Positions 41,920-54,104 are shown, counted from the first letter of the stretch. The stretch: 64,000 nucleotides of DNA from Linepithema humile (GCF_040581485.1 NC_090133.1:15500001-15564000), one strand, 5' to 3'. The notes: generated from the letters alone by a model not told the origin. Translations and numbers: made by a program.

Positions 41920-43010
41920 TTTTTCATTTTTATTGTCCAAAATAAATTTCAAGGGATCCCAAGCTAGATCTTTGTCAGCAATATTTCAAGCATTATTGTT
42001 TTGCGGCAATTTCAATCCAAAGAGCGAACTTATCTGTTAAAAAAAATTATTTAAATGTGCAGAGTTTTACAAGAATAAAAAATCTGAATAATTTCTAATG
42101 TGCATATCTATACGTAAATTATTTACCATTTGGGCAAGAAATATGACGCTGTTAACTTGCTGTGCACTTGCTGCGACTTTAGATGAATCAAGTCCGAAAA
42201 GTCGAAAGAATGCAGAAACGAGATTTGAAGGGCCAAATGGTTGCTTTGCCTCATTACTCCCGTCTTCTCCTCATCTCTCTTTATGACCTAGACTCTTATG
42301 CCCTAACTAGACCGGAAGATGATCCTACTTGTGGCTCATTCGAGTGCATAGTTTGACAGACCGACCGAATCGATTTAATTGGATGAAAAAAATTATTTGA
42401 TATGGTTAATACGATTGGAAGTTAACTTCAATATAATTTTAACCTGTCAAACTATGCACTCAGATAAGCCACAAGTAGGATCATCCTCCGGTCTAGTTAG
42501 GGCATTAGATACTAGATCGGCAATATCCATAGCTGTTTCCAAATAGTTAGTGGCGTACTGCAATCCTGATTTTATCTTATCTAGAACATCTAAAATTAAA
42601 AAAAATGCAATTATTCTTTTTTTCCTGGATAAACAATCATGTTCAAAGACAGAATCGATAAACTAAAATCACTGAAAAACTGAATTATTTCATAAATAAA
42701 ACCAGATAAATAGGCAAACGTAGGTCTCGTTCGAAAGGTCTTGAAAAGCCTTATAGAGTGAGAAAGAACCGTTTCCAACTTAAATCACGTTCGACGGACG
42801 AATCTTTCAAACTAAAGTTGATAATTAACCGATTACCATTATCACTTACTGGTTATCAATTATAATATAATAGCAAAGTTTCAATACACGCGTAAAAGAT
42901 AAACTTCGTAAAAGAAAAACAGGCTTACTTTCGGTCTTTGCGAGCTGTACACCGTCAAATATAGTTATTCAAAAGACGCAAAACAGGAGACAAGAGGAAA
43001 CACTGGACAT
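41920..43010 (-). pseudogene. Small secreted-protein gene, decayed: three in-frame TGA codons and a MITE in exon 2
   Basis: Exons with GT-AG ends: 43010-42929 (signal peptide MSSVSSCLLFCVF, then TGA, then ITIFDGVQLAKTE), 42589-42127 (reads VLDKIKSGLQYATNYLETAMDIADLVSNA, then a MITE at 42504-42299, then FGPSNLVSAFFRLFGLDSSK...VNSVIFLAQM) and 42033-41920 (SSLFGLKLPQNNNA, TGA, NIADKDLAWDPLKFILDN). Phases 1 and 0 agree across junctions. All three stops are TGA. The gene is divergent from the one at 43457, 447 bp away between start codons. Family resemblance to small hymenopteran secreted proteins is an impression only. Confidence 0.55.
42299..42504. mobile_element. 206-bp palindromic MITE within the minus-strand gene exon
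   Basis: TGCCCTAACTAGACCGGA ... TCCGGTCTAGTTAGGGCA with about 60-bp arms (CCTACTTGTGGCT and GCATAGTTTGACAG in both), a unique 80-bp centre, and TTA-like bases next to both ends (CTTA and TTAG). Confidence 0.85.
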
Positions 43011-43456
43011 TTCGTCAAATCAAACTGTCCCACGGCACTAAGACTGTTGAGGATCTTCGTAAAACAGGATCATAACGGATGTTTTGCGTTAACTGTGCGT
43101 TTATTTCCATTCCGTTGCGTCTCCGACGGAAGAAAATGCGAATGTCATTCTTCTTGCTTTGCCAGCAAAGCGCGAGATGTGGCAACCGTGTTTCGCAGCG
43201 CGATTTAGTCGTATTCCTATTAGAAGTAGTAAAAAGAATTATTAAAGTGGCAAAGGTGCTGGAAGTAACATCTCAAATTCGCGTAGCTATCGTCGTTATC
43301 GTTAAAAGAATCTATTCAAAAGGCATTTGACATATCAAACGGAAGTTCCTTGGCTTATTCTTATAAGTATATATTGAAAATTGAATTTTAACATTTTGCG
43401 ATACTTAAAACATGTTACGTTGTATATTAATCACTAAAAACTTCAGAACTCCAACT
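43011..43456. promoter_or_regulatory. Shared upstream region of two divergent genes
   Basis: Lies between the start of the decayed minus-strand gene and the plus-strand signal-peptide gene. No TATA box stands out. An 83-codon frame at 43079-43330 shows no family resemblance and is not called. Confidence 0.3.
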
Positions 43457-44715
43457 ATGTATCGCAATATATTAGTGTTGTGTGCATTTTGCATTTTAAA
43501 AGTGGCATTCGAAGATCAGTCATCTTTATATCTGAATGAAATTCGCAGCTTAAGCGAATTACCAATGGACAAACTCATTCAAATTAAATCTTCTCTTGCA
43601 AGCAAAAATGGTAAATCATTGTAAATCTTTTATTATATATAATACTCTTTACTTGGTCCTCTTATGGGGTTCCAAGAACTTTCGTCAGTTTCTCAAATTT
43701 GCTAATGTATATTTATGTTTACTAATACTTTACTATTCATCACGTGAGCACACATAAATCTAGCTTGATATACATTTTTTATTTCTATCTTTAATCTACG
43801 AAAATAATTCAATGCTTCAATATCTGAAAAAGACTTACGTTGTATTCTGCCGCAAATCGACGCGTTATTTCATAGTTACCTAACTCTTTCCAATGTTGAG
43901 AAACCAAACTGAAAGAAAGTAAAGACCTTTCGAGCTTACTCAAAATTAAAGTATCGAGCTTTCTCAAAATTATGCTCGCAACTTCTGGTGGTAGTTGGGA
44001 AATGTAGTCCACATCATCATCTCCTGCCATCGCTTATGCAAGAAAAGCTAATGCTCTTTACTGTGCAGTAGCGATGGCACTTTTGGCATGACTGCTGCAT
44101 TATCGCATTATTTATAGTAAATGCCCCACCACGTCTTATGGAAAAATCTATTAAAATTAGTGGTGGGGGGAACAAGAACAAATCAAATGTTATAAAAGAG
44201 GAGGAGGGGAGGGAGTAGGGTGAAAAAGAGAGGAGAAGAAGAAAGAAAGTTGGAAATATTATACATTTTATTTTAACTGTTATTATACATTATGTATATA
44301 TCGTTATACTTATTCTCTCAGAGTTTTCTAAATTTTTATATTTATTTCTATATTTATAGATATCACTGACGAAAATGAAAACGACGATATGAACGCGTCT
44401 AGCAAGAAATTACCGCTAACGCTGCCAATGGCACTGCCATTGAGAAGAAGTGGCAAGAAGCCTACACGACAATACGGGGACCATAACGATGAAAAAGACA
44501 AAGACACGAAGATTTCAAAAATTTTCCAACTGGCAATAACTGCTCTCTCATTTCTCGCATTCGGCAGCTATCTTCTTACACTTATAATAATAGCAATTCG
44601 TCGTAATTCGGCCAATGGTGGCAACGGAAATGTTCTGATATTTTCGGTAATAATTGTGCTTACGACAAAATTTCTCTATGTTCAATGTACTTTTGCGGCT
44701 GCAAAATTTATTTAA
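43457..44715 (+). CDS. Small secreted/membrane protein, two exons (169 aa)
   Basis: Exon 1 (43457-43610) encodes a signal peptide (MYRNILVLCAFCILKVAF) and an amphipathic helix (LNEIRSLSELPMDKLIQIKS). The intron (43611-44359, GTAAAT...TATAG, phase 1) is 749 bp. Exon 2 (44360-44715) encodes an acidic start (DENENDD), a basic stretch (RRSGKKPTRQYGDH), two hydrophobic helices (LAITALSFLAFGSYLLTLIIIAI and a second shorter one) and ends FAAAKFI. An ATG 45 bases upstream (43412) is in frame, but 43457 starts directly at a good signal peptide. It may belong to the small insect proteins carrying an ALxFLAFGxYLL helix, function unknown. Confidence 0.65.
43839..44030 (-). CDS. F-box protein first exon, nested in the intron on the opposite strand
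   Basis: ATG 44030 opens MAGDDDVDYISQLPPEVAS..., an F-box signature (LP.E....IL..LD, then LVSQHWKEL), which would bind Skp1 in an SCF ubiquitin ligase. It ends at a GTAAGT donor at 43838 after EITRRFAAEYN. No second exon could be assigned downstream, so the gene may be a fragment, may continue beyond 43400, or may be a duplicated exon. Confidence 0.55.
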
Positions 44716-45565
44716 TGTAAATATATAAAACTTTGTGTTTTCTAATAGACTAAAACTTTTAATTCTCACGGTCAATCAATGCGTGCGTAGACTCTTGAAG
44801 ATCTTTTTCCGAAATTCTTGTTATGGCTTGAATAGCTAGGATATCATCGTAGCGAATTCTTATTATCAAAATTCTAAGTTTAAAAAATAGAAAGCAGTCG
44901 CATACAAGAAGTCAAATGACAAATATTACAAGTAAGTAAATACATATAATTATTTTTCTTCTAGAATCTGCAAAATCTACAGAAATCGAACCGTCCTAAG
45001 CGAATATTTTAATATTCGATTCGATGGAAAATAATTTAGTAACAGAGACTCTACGAAGGAATGATTATGCTTTCAAGAAGTTACGCCTTGTACAATTGAA
45101 CTAAAACAGCAAATATTTCATGATCCAATAAAACATACAATTTTAATGTAAACTATATGATCAATTAAATTAATAAAAATTTATTTTTGAATATTTTAGA
45201 ATTAATTATTGATCGCCACAAAGCCAGCATGTAGATAACGTAGTCAAGATAACGTAGTCAAATATTACTTTCTGGATAATTGTAGTAAATATTGCGCACT
45301 GAAATAATTGAACAAATTTAAAAAAAAAGTTTTTTTTTGTCTGATATTTGCAGTTTGATTACTCATCCCACAAATCTGACAGACTCTTGAAAATCCTAAA
45401 ACCTAATAAAATCGAATAGAAAACCGCGATGTATACGAAAACTGTATACTTCAAAAATATATTAAATAATATAAAGCGTATAGTCATTAATGCTTTATAC
45501 TAATTGTTATATGAGTAACAGTACAAATTTACGTTACATTGTATAGTCTGTTGTTAGAAATCTAG
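44716..45565. other. AT-rich host intergenic or intron
   Basis: No gene of size. A short stretch after a TTCTTCTAG acceptor (44963-44998) reads ESAKSTEIEPS then stop and could be an alternative last exon, but there is nothing to tie it to a transcript. Confidence 0.3.
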
Positions 45566-45704
45566 ATCATTAAAAAGCCAGATCATTATCAAGAGTCCAC
45601 CGAAATCATCGCAAGCTTAGAGACATTAAATTCAGAAATACGAGAGATTTGGGACGTTTTAAACAAACGTCAAGATAGCAACATACCTCCGACTCTTATG
45701 TACT

Positions 45705-46057
45705 TGTTGGGTCGGGATTATGCTTAAGAATCCACCCGATTACCTGAATAAACTTTTATTCTTAAAAAAATGCTTTTATAAAGACACACACTGAAGATGT
45801 GCTCGTCTCGCAAGCTTCTCTTACACACACGCGCTCGGTGCGGTCACCTTTCGTAACTATATAAAACAAACGCCTATCGCCACGGCGCGTTAATCAAATT
45901 CTTACAACGCCATAAATAAAGAACCCGTAACATATGATAATCATTCGCGATATAAAAATGCAAACTAAAGTTATAACTCCTAAGCGGCGCGTACACTAAA
46001 GTTATAACTCCTAAGCGGCGCGTACACTAAAGTTATAACTCCTAAGCGGCGCGTACA
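45705..46057 (-). repeat. 3' LTR (in element orientation) with three 31-bp repeats
   Basis: 353 bp. In window orientation it begins TGTTGGGTCGGG. Three copies of a 31-bp unit (AAAGTTATAACTCCTAAGCG core) lie at the inner side of the plus-strand right edge, against two copies in the other LTR. Confidence 0.92.
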
Positions 46058-46097
46058 CCGGCGAGCTTGAAAGACTCGACTTTCAATATCAGTTTTA

Positions 46098-49000
46098 CTA
46101 AAACGTATCTATCGGCATCACGCAAATCTTTGGCAATGTTCTTTGGATTATTCCGCCTTGAGTCTTTAGAGTCACAGTACGAATCAAACCATCCTTTCCC
46201 GGATGGACGTCGATTATCCTTCCCAAACTCCACTTGAGAGGAGGCGTACTCTCACGAATTAAGACCAGTGCTCCAACCTTGATCTCTTCATTGACCTTTT
46301 TGGTCTTCCATTTCGTTCGTTGTTGTAATTGAGCGAGATATTCTCTGGACCAGCGATGCCAAAAATCTTGCTGCATTTTAGTCAACAACTCGTAACGATT
46401 TAAACGATTCAACGCTACGTTGGAAATGTCTTCTTCAGGAAGCGATGTTAACGATGAGCCTACTAAAAAATGCCCCGGCGTGAGCACTTCAAAATTGCAA
46501 GGATCGGAAGATAAGGGACTTAAGGGCCGTGAATTCAAACAAGCCTCTATCTGGCAAAATACTGTACATAGTTCTTCGAAACTGAGGCTAGTTTCTCCAA
46601 TCACCGCCTTTGCGTGTGTTTTGGCCGATTTTACTGCTGACTCCCATAATCCGCCTACATGTGGTAAATGAGGTGGAATAAATTTCCACTCTATACTTTG
46701 GTCTGCAGAGAATCTAACTATCTCTTCCTGATGAGTCGCGCCTTTTATTAGATTGCCGAGTTGCTGTAAAGTATTGTTAGCGCCCACAAAATTTGTGCCA
46801 TTGTCCGAAATAATAGTCTTACATCGACCTCGCCGAGATATAAATCTTTTCAACGCGTTCAGAAATCCCGCTGTAGTAAGGTCAGATACTATTTCAAAAT
46901 GAACCGCTTTAGTTGCAAGACAAATGGATAAGCACAAATATGCCTTTGATGTCTTATTCCGTGATATCTTGATTGTGTACGGTCCTGCATAATCAACGCC
47001 AACATTTGAGAAAGGTCTACTCGGGGTTATTCTCTCAGCAGGTAAGTTGCCCATTAATTGTGTTGGGCTTATCGGTTGTCGCCTAAAACAAGTAACGCAT
47101 TTCCTTAATACGCTACGAATTGCACTTCTAGCCGCTATTATCCAATATTGCTCTCGGATCGCAGCCAATAGTGCTAAGGATCCTGCGTGTAAGTCTCGAT
47201 GATGAAAATGTAATATGATTAATTTCGTCAACGGATGTTTTTGTGGTAGAACCATTGGAAAACGCCTTTTGTAAGGAAGTGGTGCGTTTTGTAACCGTCC
47301 ACCCACTCTTACAATATCATCCTCATCGATAAAAGGATGAAGATCCAATAGATTGCTTCTTGAAGAGACGGTACTCGTACTTCTCAGATCGTTGATTTCT
47401 TGAGGAAATGCCTGCTGTTGCGCCAGCATGACGAGGGCCTTCATGGAGTGCTGCAATTCTTCAACTGTTAAGTCTCCAATTTGCCGTTCCCCTCTTGCAT
47501 TAGCGGCCTTCGCGTTAGTTTGGAATCGGAATACATATGCGACTATTCGTTGTAACTTCCGCAACGATGAGTATTTAAGGAACAGCTCGTAACTAATCGG
47601 CACAACTGGAAATGCTAATGAGTACGCCTTGGTTTCTGGTATCTCATGAACCGGCGGGTAAGACGATATTGGCCACAATTCTTCGTCCTTCTTCAGCCAC
47701 TCGGGGCCATACCACCAAATGGAGGCGTTGATTAATTGCTGAGGATCACTTCCGCGTGAGATAATATCCGCTGGGTTGTGTTCTGATCTCACATGCCTCC
47801 AATGATTCTTCTCAGTGGCATCTTGTATTTCCGACACTCGATTACGAACAAACTCTTTCCACTGATAAGGTTGCCCTCTTATCCACGAAAGTGCTACACT
47901 GGAATCGCACCAGAAAATCTCACGATGAATTTCGATGGTTAGGGCCGTTTTCATTTTTTTATATAATCGTGACAGTAGTAGAGCGCCACATAATTCCAAA
48001 CGAGGCAACGTGATAGCTTTTAACGGGGCGACTCGTGACTTCGCGCACAACAATCGCACGCTGGTGGCACCTAAAGGTTCCGTTGATTTTAAATATATGC
48101 AGGCTCCATATGCTGACATGGAAGCATCGCAAAATCCATGTAACTCGACACGTATCGGATTATTGCATAATACATGCCGAGGTATCTTGATCTCATTTAT
48201 TCGTGCAAAGTTCTGTTTATACTTCATCCACTTCGTGTGAAGATTCATGGGGAGTCCTTCGTCCCATCCCACTTTTAATTGCCACAACTGTTGGATGATA
48301 ATTTTTGCCTTGATCGTTGTCGGTCCTATGAGACCCAGAGGATCAAATAATTGTGCCACGAATGACAGAATAGTCCGTTTCGTGGGTCTTTGCTCCTGTC
48401 CTGTTAAATGGATTTTGTAAACTAGCTGATCGTTATCTGCGCTCCATCGTAATCCAAGAATTTTGGTTTCTTCGCCTATCGCATAAGTAGTCGATCGATC
48501 GTAGTTCTCGCCTTACACTATTTCGCGTGAGTTTGATTTCCACTTTCTCAAAGGGAATAGTGCTGATTGCAAAATCTCTGTTATTTCGTTCTTTCTTTGC
48601 AGAAGCTCCATGACCGAAGATCCTCCAGTTATGAGGTCGTCTACGTAAAAGTCTCGCTTGATAATCTTACTGGCTTCTGGGAATTTCGTGGCATTTTCTA
48701 TCGCCAATTGTAACAAACATCTCGTTGCTAGAAATGACGCAGGTCCCGTTCCATACGTCAAGGTGTTTAATCTGTAGATCGTTGGAGTCGCATGAATATC
48801 TGTTCTCCATAAGATTCGTTGGAGGTCTCTATCTCTTTCGTCAACTGATATTTGGCGGTACATTTTTGTAATGTCCGCTGTCATTACATATGCATGTTGT
48901 CGGAAGCGTGCTACGATGTCTATTAATTCATCTTGAATAACTGGGCCAACCATCAAAATGTCATTTAAAGATTTGCCTGATGTCGTATGACTTGAAGCAT

Positions 49001-49502
49001 CGAAGACAACCCTGAGTTTTGTCGTTGCACTCTCTTCTTTTAGGACTGCGTGATGAGGTAGATAATTTGCTGGTATGCCCTTTTCATTCATTTCCCCTCT
49101 ACCCATGTGGTTTAAGCTTTCATAATCCTTCATGAAAGTTGTATATCTCTCTTTAATGAGCGGATCTTTAATGAATTTGCGTTCAATGGATCGTAGGCGT
49201 TTGAAAGCGATATCATATGACTCTCCTAACTGATCTGGATTTTCGCGCAATGGAAGTCGAACTTGAAATCTTCCGGAAAACAGTCTTCGATGTGTTTGCT
49301 GAAAATGTTTTTCGCATGCTAATTCCTCTTGTGATTGAACTTGACTCGTTGGTACCTCGTCAATCTTCCAAAAACGTTGCAGCTGGTCTTGCAGATAATT
49401 AGCGTCGGAAAATCCGCAGAATTCTTGTATGGTCGTTTGTCGCGGTTTAACGGCGTAAGGACCACCTATTATCCACCCTAACTTGGTCTTTTGTATGATC
49501 GG
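46098..49502 (-). pseudogene. pol: BEL/Pao reverse transcriptase, RNase H and integrase (one in-frame stop)
   Basis: RT: LPHHAVLKEESATTKLRVVFDA, TADITKMYRQI, TYGTGPASFLATR and catalytic YVDDLITGG, then a TAA at 48513-48515. After the stop the frame continues with LSFVAQLFDPLGLIGP, RNase H (HGFCDASMSAYGACIYL, FWCDSSVALSWIRG) and integrase (HHRDLHAG...CVTCFR, VGVDYAGPYTI, ISDNGTNFVGA, HVGGLWESAVKSAK) to FEVLTPGHFLVGSSL, ending at 46098. All catalytic motifs of RT, RNase H and integrase are preserved despite the stop. Confidence 0.88.
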
Positions 49503-51377
49503 TTAATTTTTCCCATTTCTAATCTGTTCTGCGCAAAGTAATTCCCAGAATACCCCCGCGCCTAACAATAAATCTATCTTTTGAGGAATACAGTACGACG
49601 GATCGGCTAGAATAACATGCTTTGGAATCTTTACGGATTGCACGTCGAACGGCATAAGAGGAATATTGTTAGTGATTTCATCGAGCATAGAAAATGACAA
49701 CGTAATCGAAAATGCATTAAATCTTGACCGTATAGTGACTGTTGTCGCAGCGGATATTCGTGTTACCGCTTGAGCTATTGCTCCTACTGATTGATTAAAT
49801 TTTCTTTTCGGTAACTTTAATCTGTCGCATAATGAACTTGAAATAAAGTTTGACTGTGAGCCATTGTCTAAAAGTGCACGCGCTTCAATCTTATTACCTA
49901 CGTTGTCATCTATATACACGATTGCTGTCGACAACAATACCTGCGCTGGTTGCTTTACGCTATATGTTGTGATCGCTTGTACCAGTTGTGGTTCGCTTAA
50001 TGAAGAGGTTTCTTCTTTTGCTTTACCGTCTTTACGGCTATGATTTGGTCGAGATGCATCCGCTTTTGATGAGATGTCTGAAAGTTCTTCAATATGTAAT
50101 AATGAATTATGTTTTCCGCTACATCGCTTACAATTTCCCGCTTTACAACTCTTTACAGTGTGTCCCTTCCCGAGGCAATTCAAACACAGATTCAGACGCT
50201 TGACTTCATTTATTCGCGCTTGCACTGAAAGATCGCGTATTTTTTGACACTGATATATTCTATGATCTTCTTGACACATCGGACAATTACCCTTGTTCTG
50301 AACGCTTAAATGAGAAGTGAGATGCTCCGATTTTTGTTTTATACTTGAATTTGCTTGACTCTTAGCGTTATTGTCCTTTCTTTGTTGAACTGCCTCGAGA
50401 ATTTGATATCTATTCGCCAGAAAGCCTTTTAATTGTTCCATTGTAGATAGGTTATCCGCAATAACCTTTTGTTCTCATTCTCGCTTTGTAAATGAATCTA
50501 ATTTGTTGACGACCATTTCAATAAGCAATGTGTTCCAAGATTCTACAGGTTCTCCCAGATTTTTTAGCGCTCTCAAGTTTTTGCACAGCTCATCTGATAG
50601 GGTGCGCAGAGCACCAGCTGACTCCTTATGGATTTGAGGTAACTCAAACAGCGCACGGACGTGATGCCTCGTAGTAAGACGCTTGTTTTCAAATCGACTC
50701 TTCAAGAGCTCCAATGCTATTCTGTAATTTTCACCTGTAACTTCAAGTGAATGAATTACTTGAGCTGCCTTACCCTTGAGTACTGACTGCAAATAATAAA
50801 ACTTTTGTACATCTGACAACGATGAATCTGAATCAACTAAAGCCTTAAACAAATCGAAAAAATGACTCCACTTTTCATAGCTTCCATCAAAGTGCGGCAA
50901 TGCTATTGTTGGTATTTTTATGTTATGATGTACGATCTCATTATTTGGCTGTACCGGAATTGCAGGATTATTTTGTGGATTGTTCGGCACCAAGCTTCGT
51001 GCCCTTGCAATCGCTCGAAAATATAGAGGCTCGAAAACTTCATTTTCCGCGTTTAATTCCCCATCAAGACCGTTATTAATGTCTAAATTGCGAATTTGAT
51101 CCTAACAATTATTGAATTCTGTTAATAAATCCTCCGCTCGTTCTAATCGCGTTTTCAATTCTATTAAATTTTCTGCATTCGGATTGTATGCATCCAGAAA
51201 TTGTCGGAATCTTGTTAGTTTCGATTTAACACCCGCGCGAGTTCGTTTTAGAGATGCAATATTTACCTCCATTTTTGTGCTTGTATGCGATGTATCGCCT
51301 TGTATAACCTTACTGCAAAAACCAAATCTATATTTACGTACTTTTGCTCTTGAATTAGTAAATTTGCTCTTATACAA
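49503..51377 (-). pseudogene. gag: BEL/Pao gag, zinc knuckles and protease (three in-frame stops)
   Basis: From 51377 the frame reads gag (LKRTRAGVKSKLTRFRQFLD; PHFDGSYEKWSHFFDLFKALV; HHVRALFELP). It continues with zinc knuckles (CPMCQEDHRIYQC, CLNCLGKGHTVKSC) and the aspartic protease (ARALLDNGSQSNFISS, then VILADPSY). In-frame stops: TAG at 51102, TGA at 50475 (TGG expected), TAA at 49503. Every segment between them is in the same frame, so all breaks are single-codon lesions. Target cleavage by the protease would release gag and pol products. Confidence 0.85.
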
Positions 51378-51567
51378 TCCCTTTGTGATTTAATCGTGAT
51401 TAAATTATTACTTATTGCGCTGATACCTTCCTGAATTTTTTAACCATGCTATTGAATGCACGCAATCAATTCTCTCTGCTAAACGCACGCCACGATGTAC
51501 TTTTTCTTGATGTGATGCGTACGTTGTCTTTTTTGTGTCTTCTACACATCCGGCTCGAAGGACCATT

Positions 51568-51889
51568 TGTTGGGTCGGGATTATGCTTAAGAATCCACCC
51601 GATTACCTAAATAAACTTTTATTCTTAAAAAAATGCTTTTATAAAGACACACACTGAAGATGTGCTCGTCTCGCAAGCTTCTCTTACACACACGCGCTCG
51701 GTGCGGTCACCTTTCGTAACTATATAAAACAAACGCCTATCGCCACGGCGCGTTAATCAAATTCTTACAACGCCACAAATAAAGAACCCGTAACATATGA
51801 TAATCATTCGCGATATAAAAATGCAAACTAAAGTTATAACTCCTAAGCGGCGCGTACACTAAAGTTATAACTCCTAAGTGGCGCGTACA
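51568..51889 (-). repeat. 5' LTR (in element orientation) with two 31-bp repeats
   Basis: 322 bp. Differs from the other LTR at three positions (one G/A, two C/T) plus one repeat unit. In the minus orientation it is followed by TGGTCCTTCGAGCCGG, the usual position of a primer-binding site. Confidence 0.9.
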
Positions 51890-52703
51890 GTACTCTTATC
51901 TGCGATGGTTGCGTTTTCATCATCTCATCGCACAGCCTAATAACCTGCAAGGTATAAAAACATATAATTTATGCAAATGTATAGATATTATTAAGTCAAC
52001 ATAAAAAATATACTGATATCCATAAAATAAAGAAAATAAGTGCTGGAAACAAGTAGCTAAAAAGTATTTCCTACTTTTTATGAAGTCGTGTACGTTGTTA
52101 TAAAGTGATAACGTGAATTACTTTTGTGATAAATATAATTACGCGATGATTTTTCAAATGAATACACGCTATTATCTTAGCTTCTAAGAATTTTTTGATA
52201 AAACAAAATTAAAAATAAAAACAAAAACTAAAAATTACTTTGGAATAAAAATTATTTTATTTTAGAATTATTTTAGAATAGTATTATTCGATATTAGCAT
52301 ACACTACTTAGCGTGATCAAATTCAGATAACTTTTTATAAGTAAAATATGTTTTATTATATACATATCTCTAAATAGAAAAGTGTCTTTATAAATTATTT
52401 AATAATTTATTATTTAATGATAACTTTTTAATCTATAAGATGTAGTTAATACAAACTACGTCTACCACCTATTTCTTAGGTGCCTTCGGTACGCCCAACA
52501 TACAATCCAACATCCTGTCTCAATTAACCGCTGCACAACCTCCTACCACGACTCAAAATATCGTTGCTCAGTACGGCCATAACAGTGGCTTCATCACCAG
52601 TGTTGGCACAGTCGAAAGAAACGTCTCGAATTTGATGGAAAGGACCAGAAATCTCAGGGATTGGCTACGCCAAGCTCGCGTCGAAACTACCGACCTGATC
52701 CAG

Positions 52704-53409
52704 GTCAGGCGACCCTTTAAATCAACATTAACGTCTAGAAGCGAACATTTTTTCTTTTTCCCTAAATCCCTTTCTTTTTACAAAAGTCACCTTTATTCCC
52801 GGAGAATTATATAATTTTGAAATGTATAATTAGTTGTGCGAAAAGTACAGATTGTACAGTTACTCCTTCATTCTCCACATTTAATTAGCATTATACTTTT
52901 ATCAAATAATTAATTGTACAATATATTTCTCGAGTCAATTTCAATTTATCTCACGTAGTTTACAATTATGAATTTGTTGAAAACAATGTCGTGATAATCC
53001 TATTTGAAACGTAAGCATACTCAATTTATATAGATTTCAATTTTACGCTTATTTATTGCTTCGAATCTTGTTATCGTCATTGCCGAATCGACGATCAAAC
53101 TCTCAAGAATACATTACGAAAGACAATTTGTGTGTGAGCGAGATTAAGTCACAGACGTGACAATTGCATGTGATATAAATGCATATAATTTTCAATATTC
53201 ACAACGTATTTTAAATTTGAGCTTGAATCGCAAATTTTATTGACACTGTGCTTTGATAAGAATAAAATTATATAATTTAATTAATGAACTGGATTAAGAA
53301 TTTCTCCAATTTTTATCGATCTTGCGTTGATACTACAGCGTGATCGTTTAACATTTTTACAATCATACTTCTTTAAATGCAAAACAAGATCATAACACAT
53401 GCAAAAGAA
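52704..53409. other. AT-rich host intron or intergenic region
   Basis: Follows a host exon donor at 52704. No further exon or repeat recognised. Confidence 0.4.
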
Positions 53410-54104
53410 ATATAGCACAAAAATTCATAAATGATAAGGTTTGGCCAAGTTCCAAAAAAGACACTCCAATATGTTTATATTTTAATAATTATCTAAATTT
53501 TTAATATATTACCAACATAAAAAGTAACTGATACATTATTCAAGGTGCAAATTCAAAATAAACATACATAAAATATACATAAGAATACATAAGAATATAT
53601 GAAATGTATAAATAAAACTGATCAAAATTTGAGTGAAAAAAATTCAATTAAAATAACAAAATATTTATTAAAAAATACAAAAAAACTTGGCGTTGCCAAC
53701 GGGCTTCGCTCCTTCCTTTCGAGCCCCTCTCCCCCATAGCGCAGCCCTTTGCATTATCCCTCCTGTCCTTTCCGTCGAGGGGTTTCTCTACCCCTCCGCT
53801 TTTACCCTCCTCTTTACACCCCAAAGTATTATGAAATAATAAAAATGAGTAATAATGTGATAATTAGCATGATTAATTGACATCATGTAATTAATTGACA
53901 TTATGTAAGTTAACATGTTGTTCGGTGTGGCAACGCCAAGTTTTTTTGTATTTTTTAATAAATATTTTGTTATTTTAATATATTAAAAATATATTAAAAA
54001 TGTAATATATTAAAAATTTAGATAATTATTAAAATATAAACATATTGGAGTGTCTTTTTTGGAACTTGGCCAGACCTTATCATTTATGAATTTTTGTGCT
54101 ATAT
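53410..54104. mobile_element. Palindromic MITE, about 0.7 kb
   Basis: ATATAGCACAAAAATTC at the left and its complement at the right. Arms share TAAGGTTTGGCCAAGTTCC, GACACTCCAATATG and CTTGGCGTTGCCA, with a 120-bp extra segment in the left arm. The centre (53700-53900) is GC-richer and pyrimidine-rich (TTCGAGCCCCTCTCCCCC). No protein is encoded. Confidence 0.7.

Larger units (their letters stand above)
45705..51889 (-). mobile_element. Complete BEL/Pao retrotransposon with LTRs and 5-bp target duplication
   Basis: 6,185 bp, flanked by GTACT at 45700-45704 and 51890-51894. The LTRs differ by three substitutions and one 31-bp repeat unit, so insertion is recent. The single polyprotein frame runs 51377 to 46098 on the minus strand and contains gag, zinc knuckles, protease, RT, RNase H and integrase, but is broken by four stops without any frameshift. 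Confidence 0.95.
45566..52703 (+). pseudogene. Host gene exons, one split by a BEL/Pao insertion
   Basis: Exon part A (45566-45704) follows a TCTAG acceptor and reads PDHYQESTEIIASLETL ... PPTLMY. After removing the element and one copy of GTACT, the frame continues in part B (51895-51951, SYLRWLRFHHLIAQPNNLQ) to a GTATAA donor in phase 1. The next exon (52480-52703) follows TTTCTTAG, joins in phase (GAFGTPNIQS), reads to VGTVERNVSNLMERTRNL and ends at GTCAGG. So a host coding exon carries a 6.2 kb retrotransposon, in antisense, in this haplotype. The protein family is not recognised; helical, polar content. First and last exons are not identified. Confidence 0.6.

Noticed and set aside
41920..43010. 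Selenocysteine recoding of the three TGA codons
   Set aside because: No evidence for a SECIS element, the TGAs are at unrelated positions including a signal peptide, and a MITE already disrupts the gene.
43079..43330. 83-codon frame between two divergent genes
   Set aside because: Basic and low in complexity, no domain; probably chance in an upstream region.
44548..44775. 75-codon minus-strand frame
   Set aside because: Shadow of the plus-strand membrane-protein exon.
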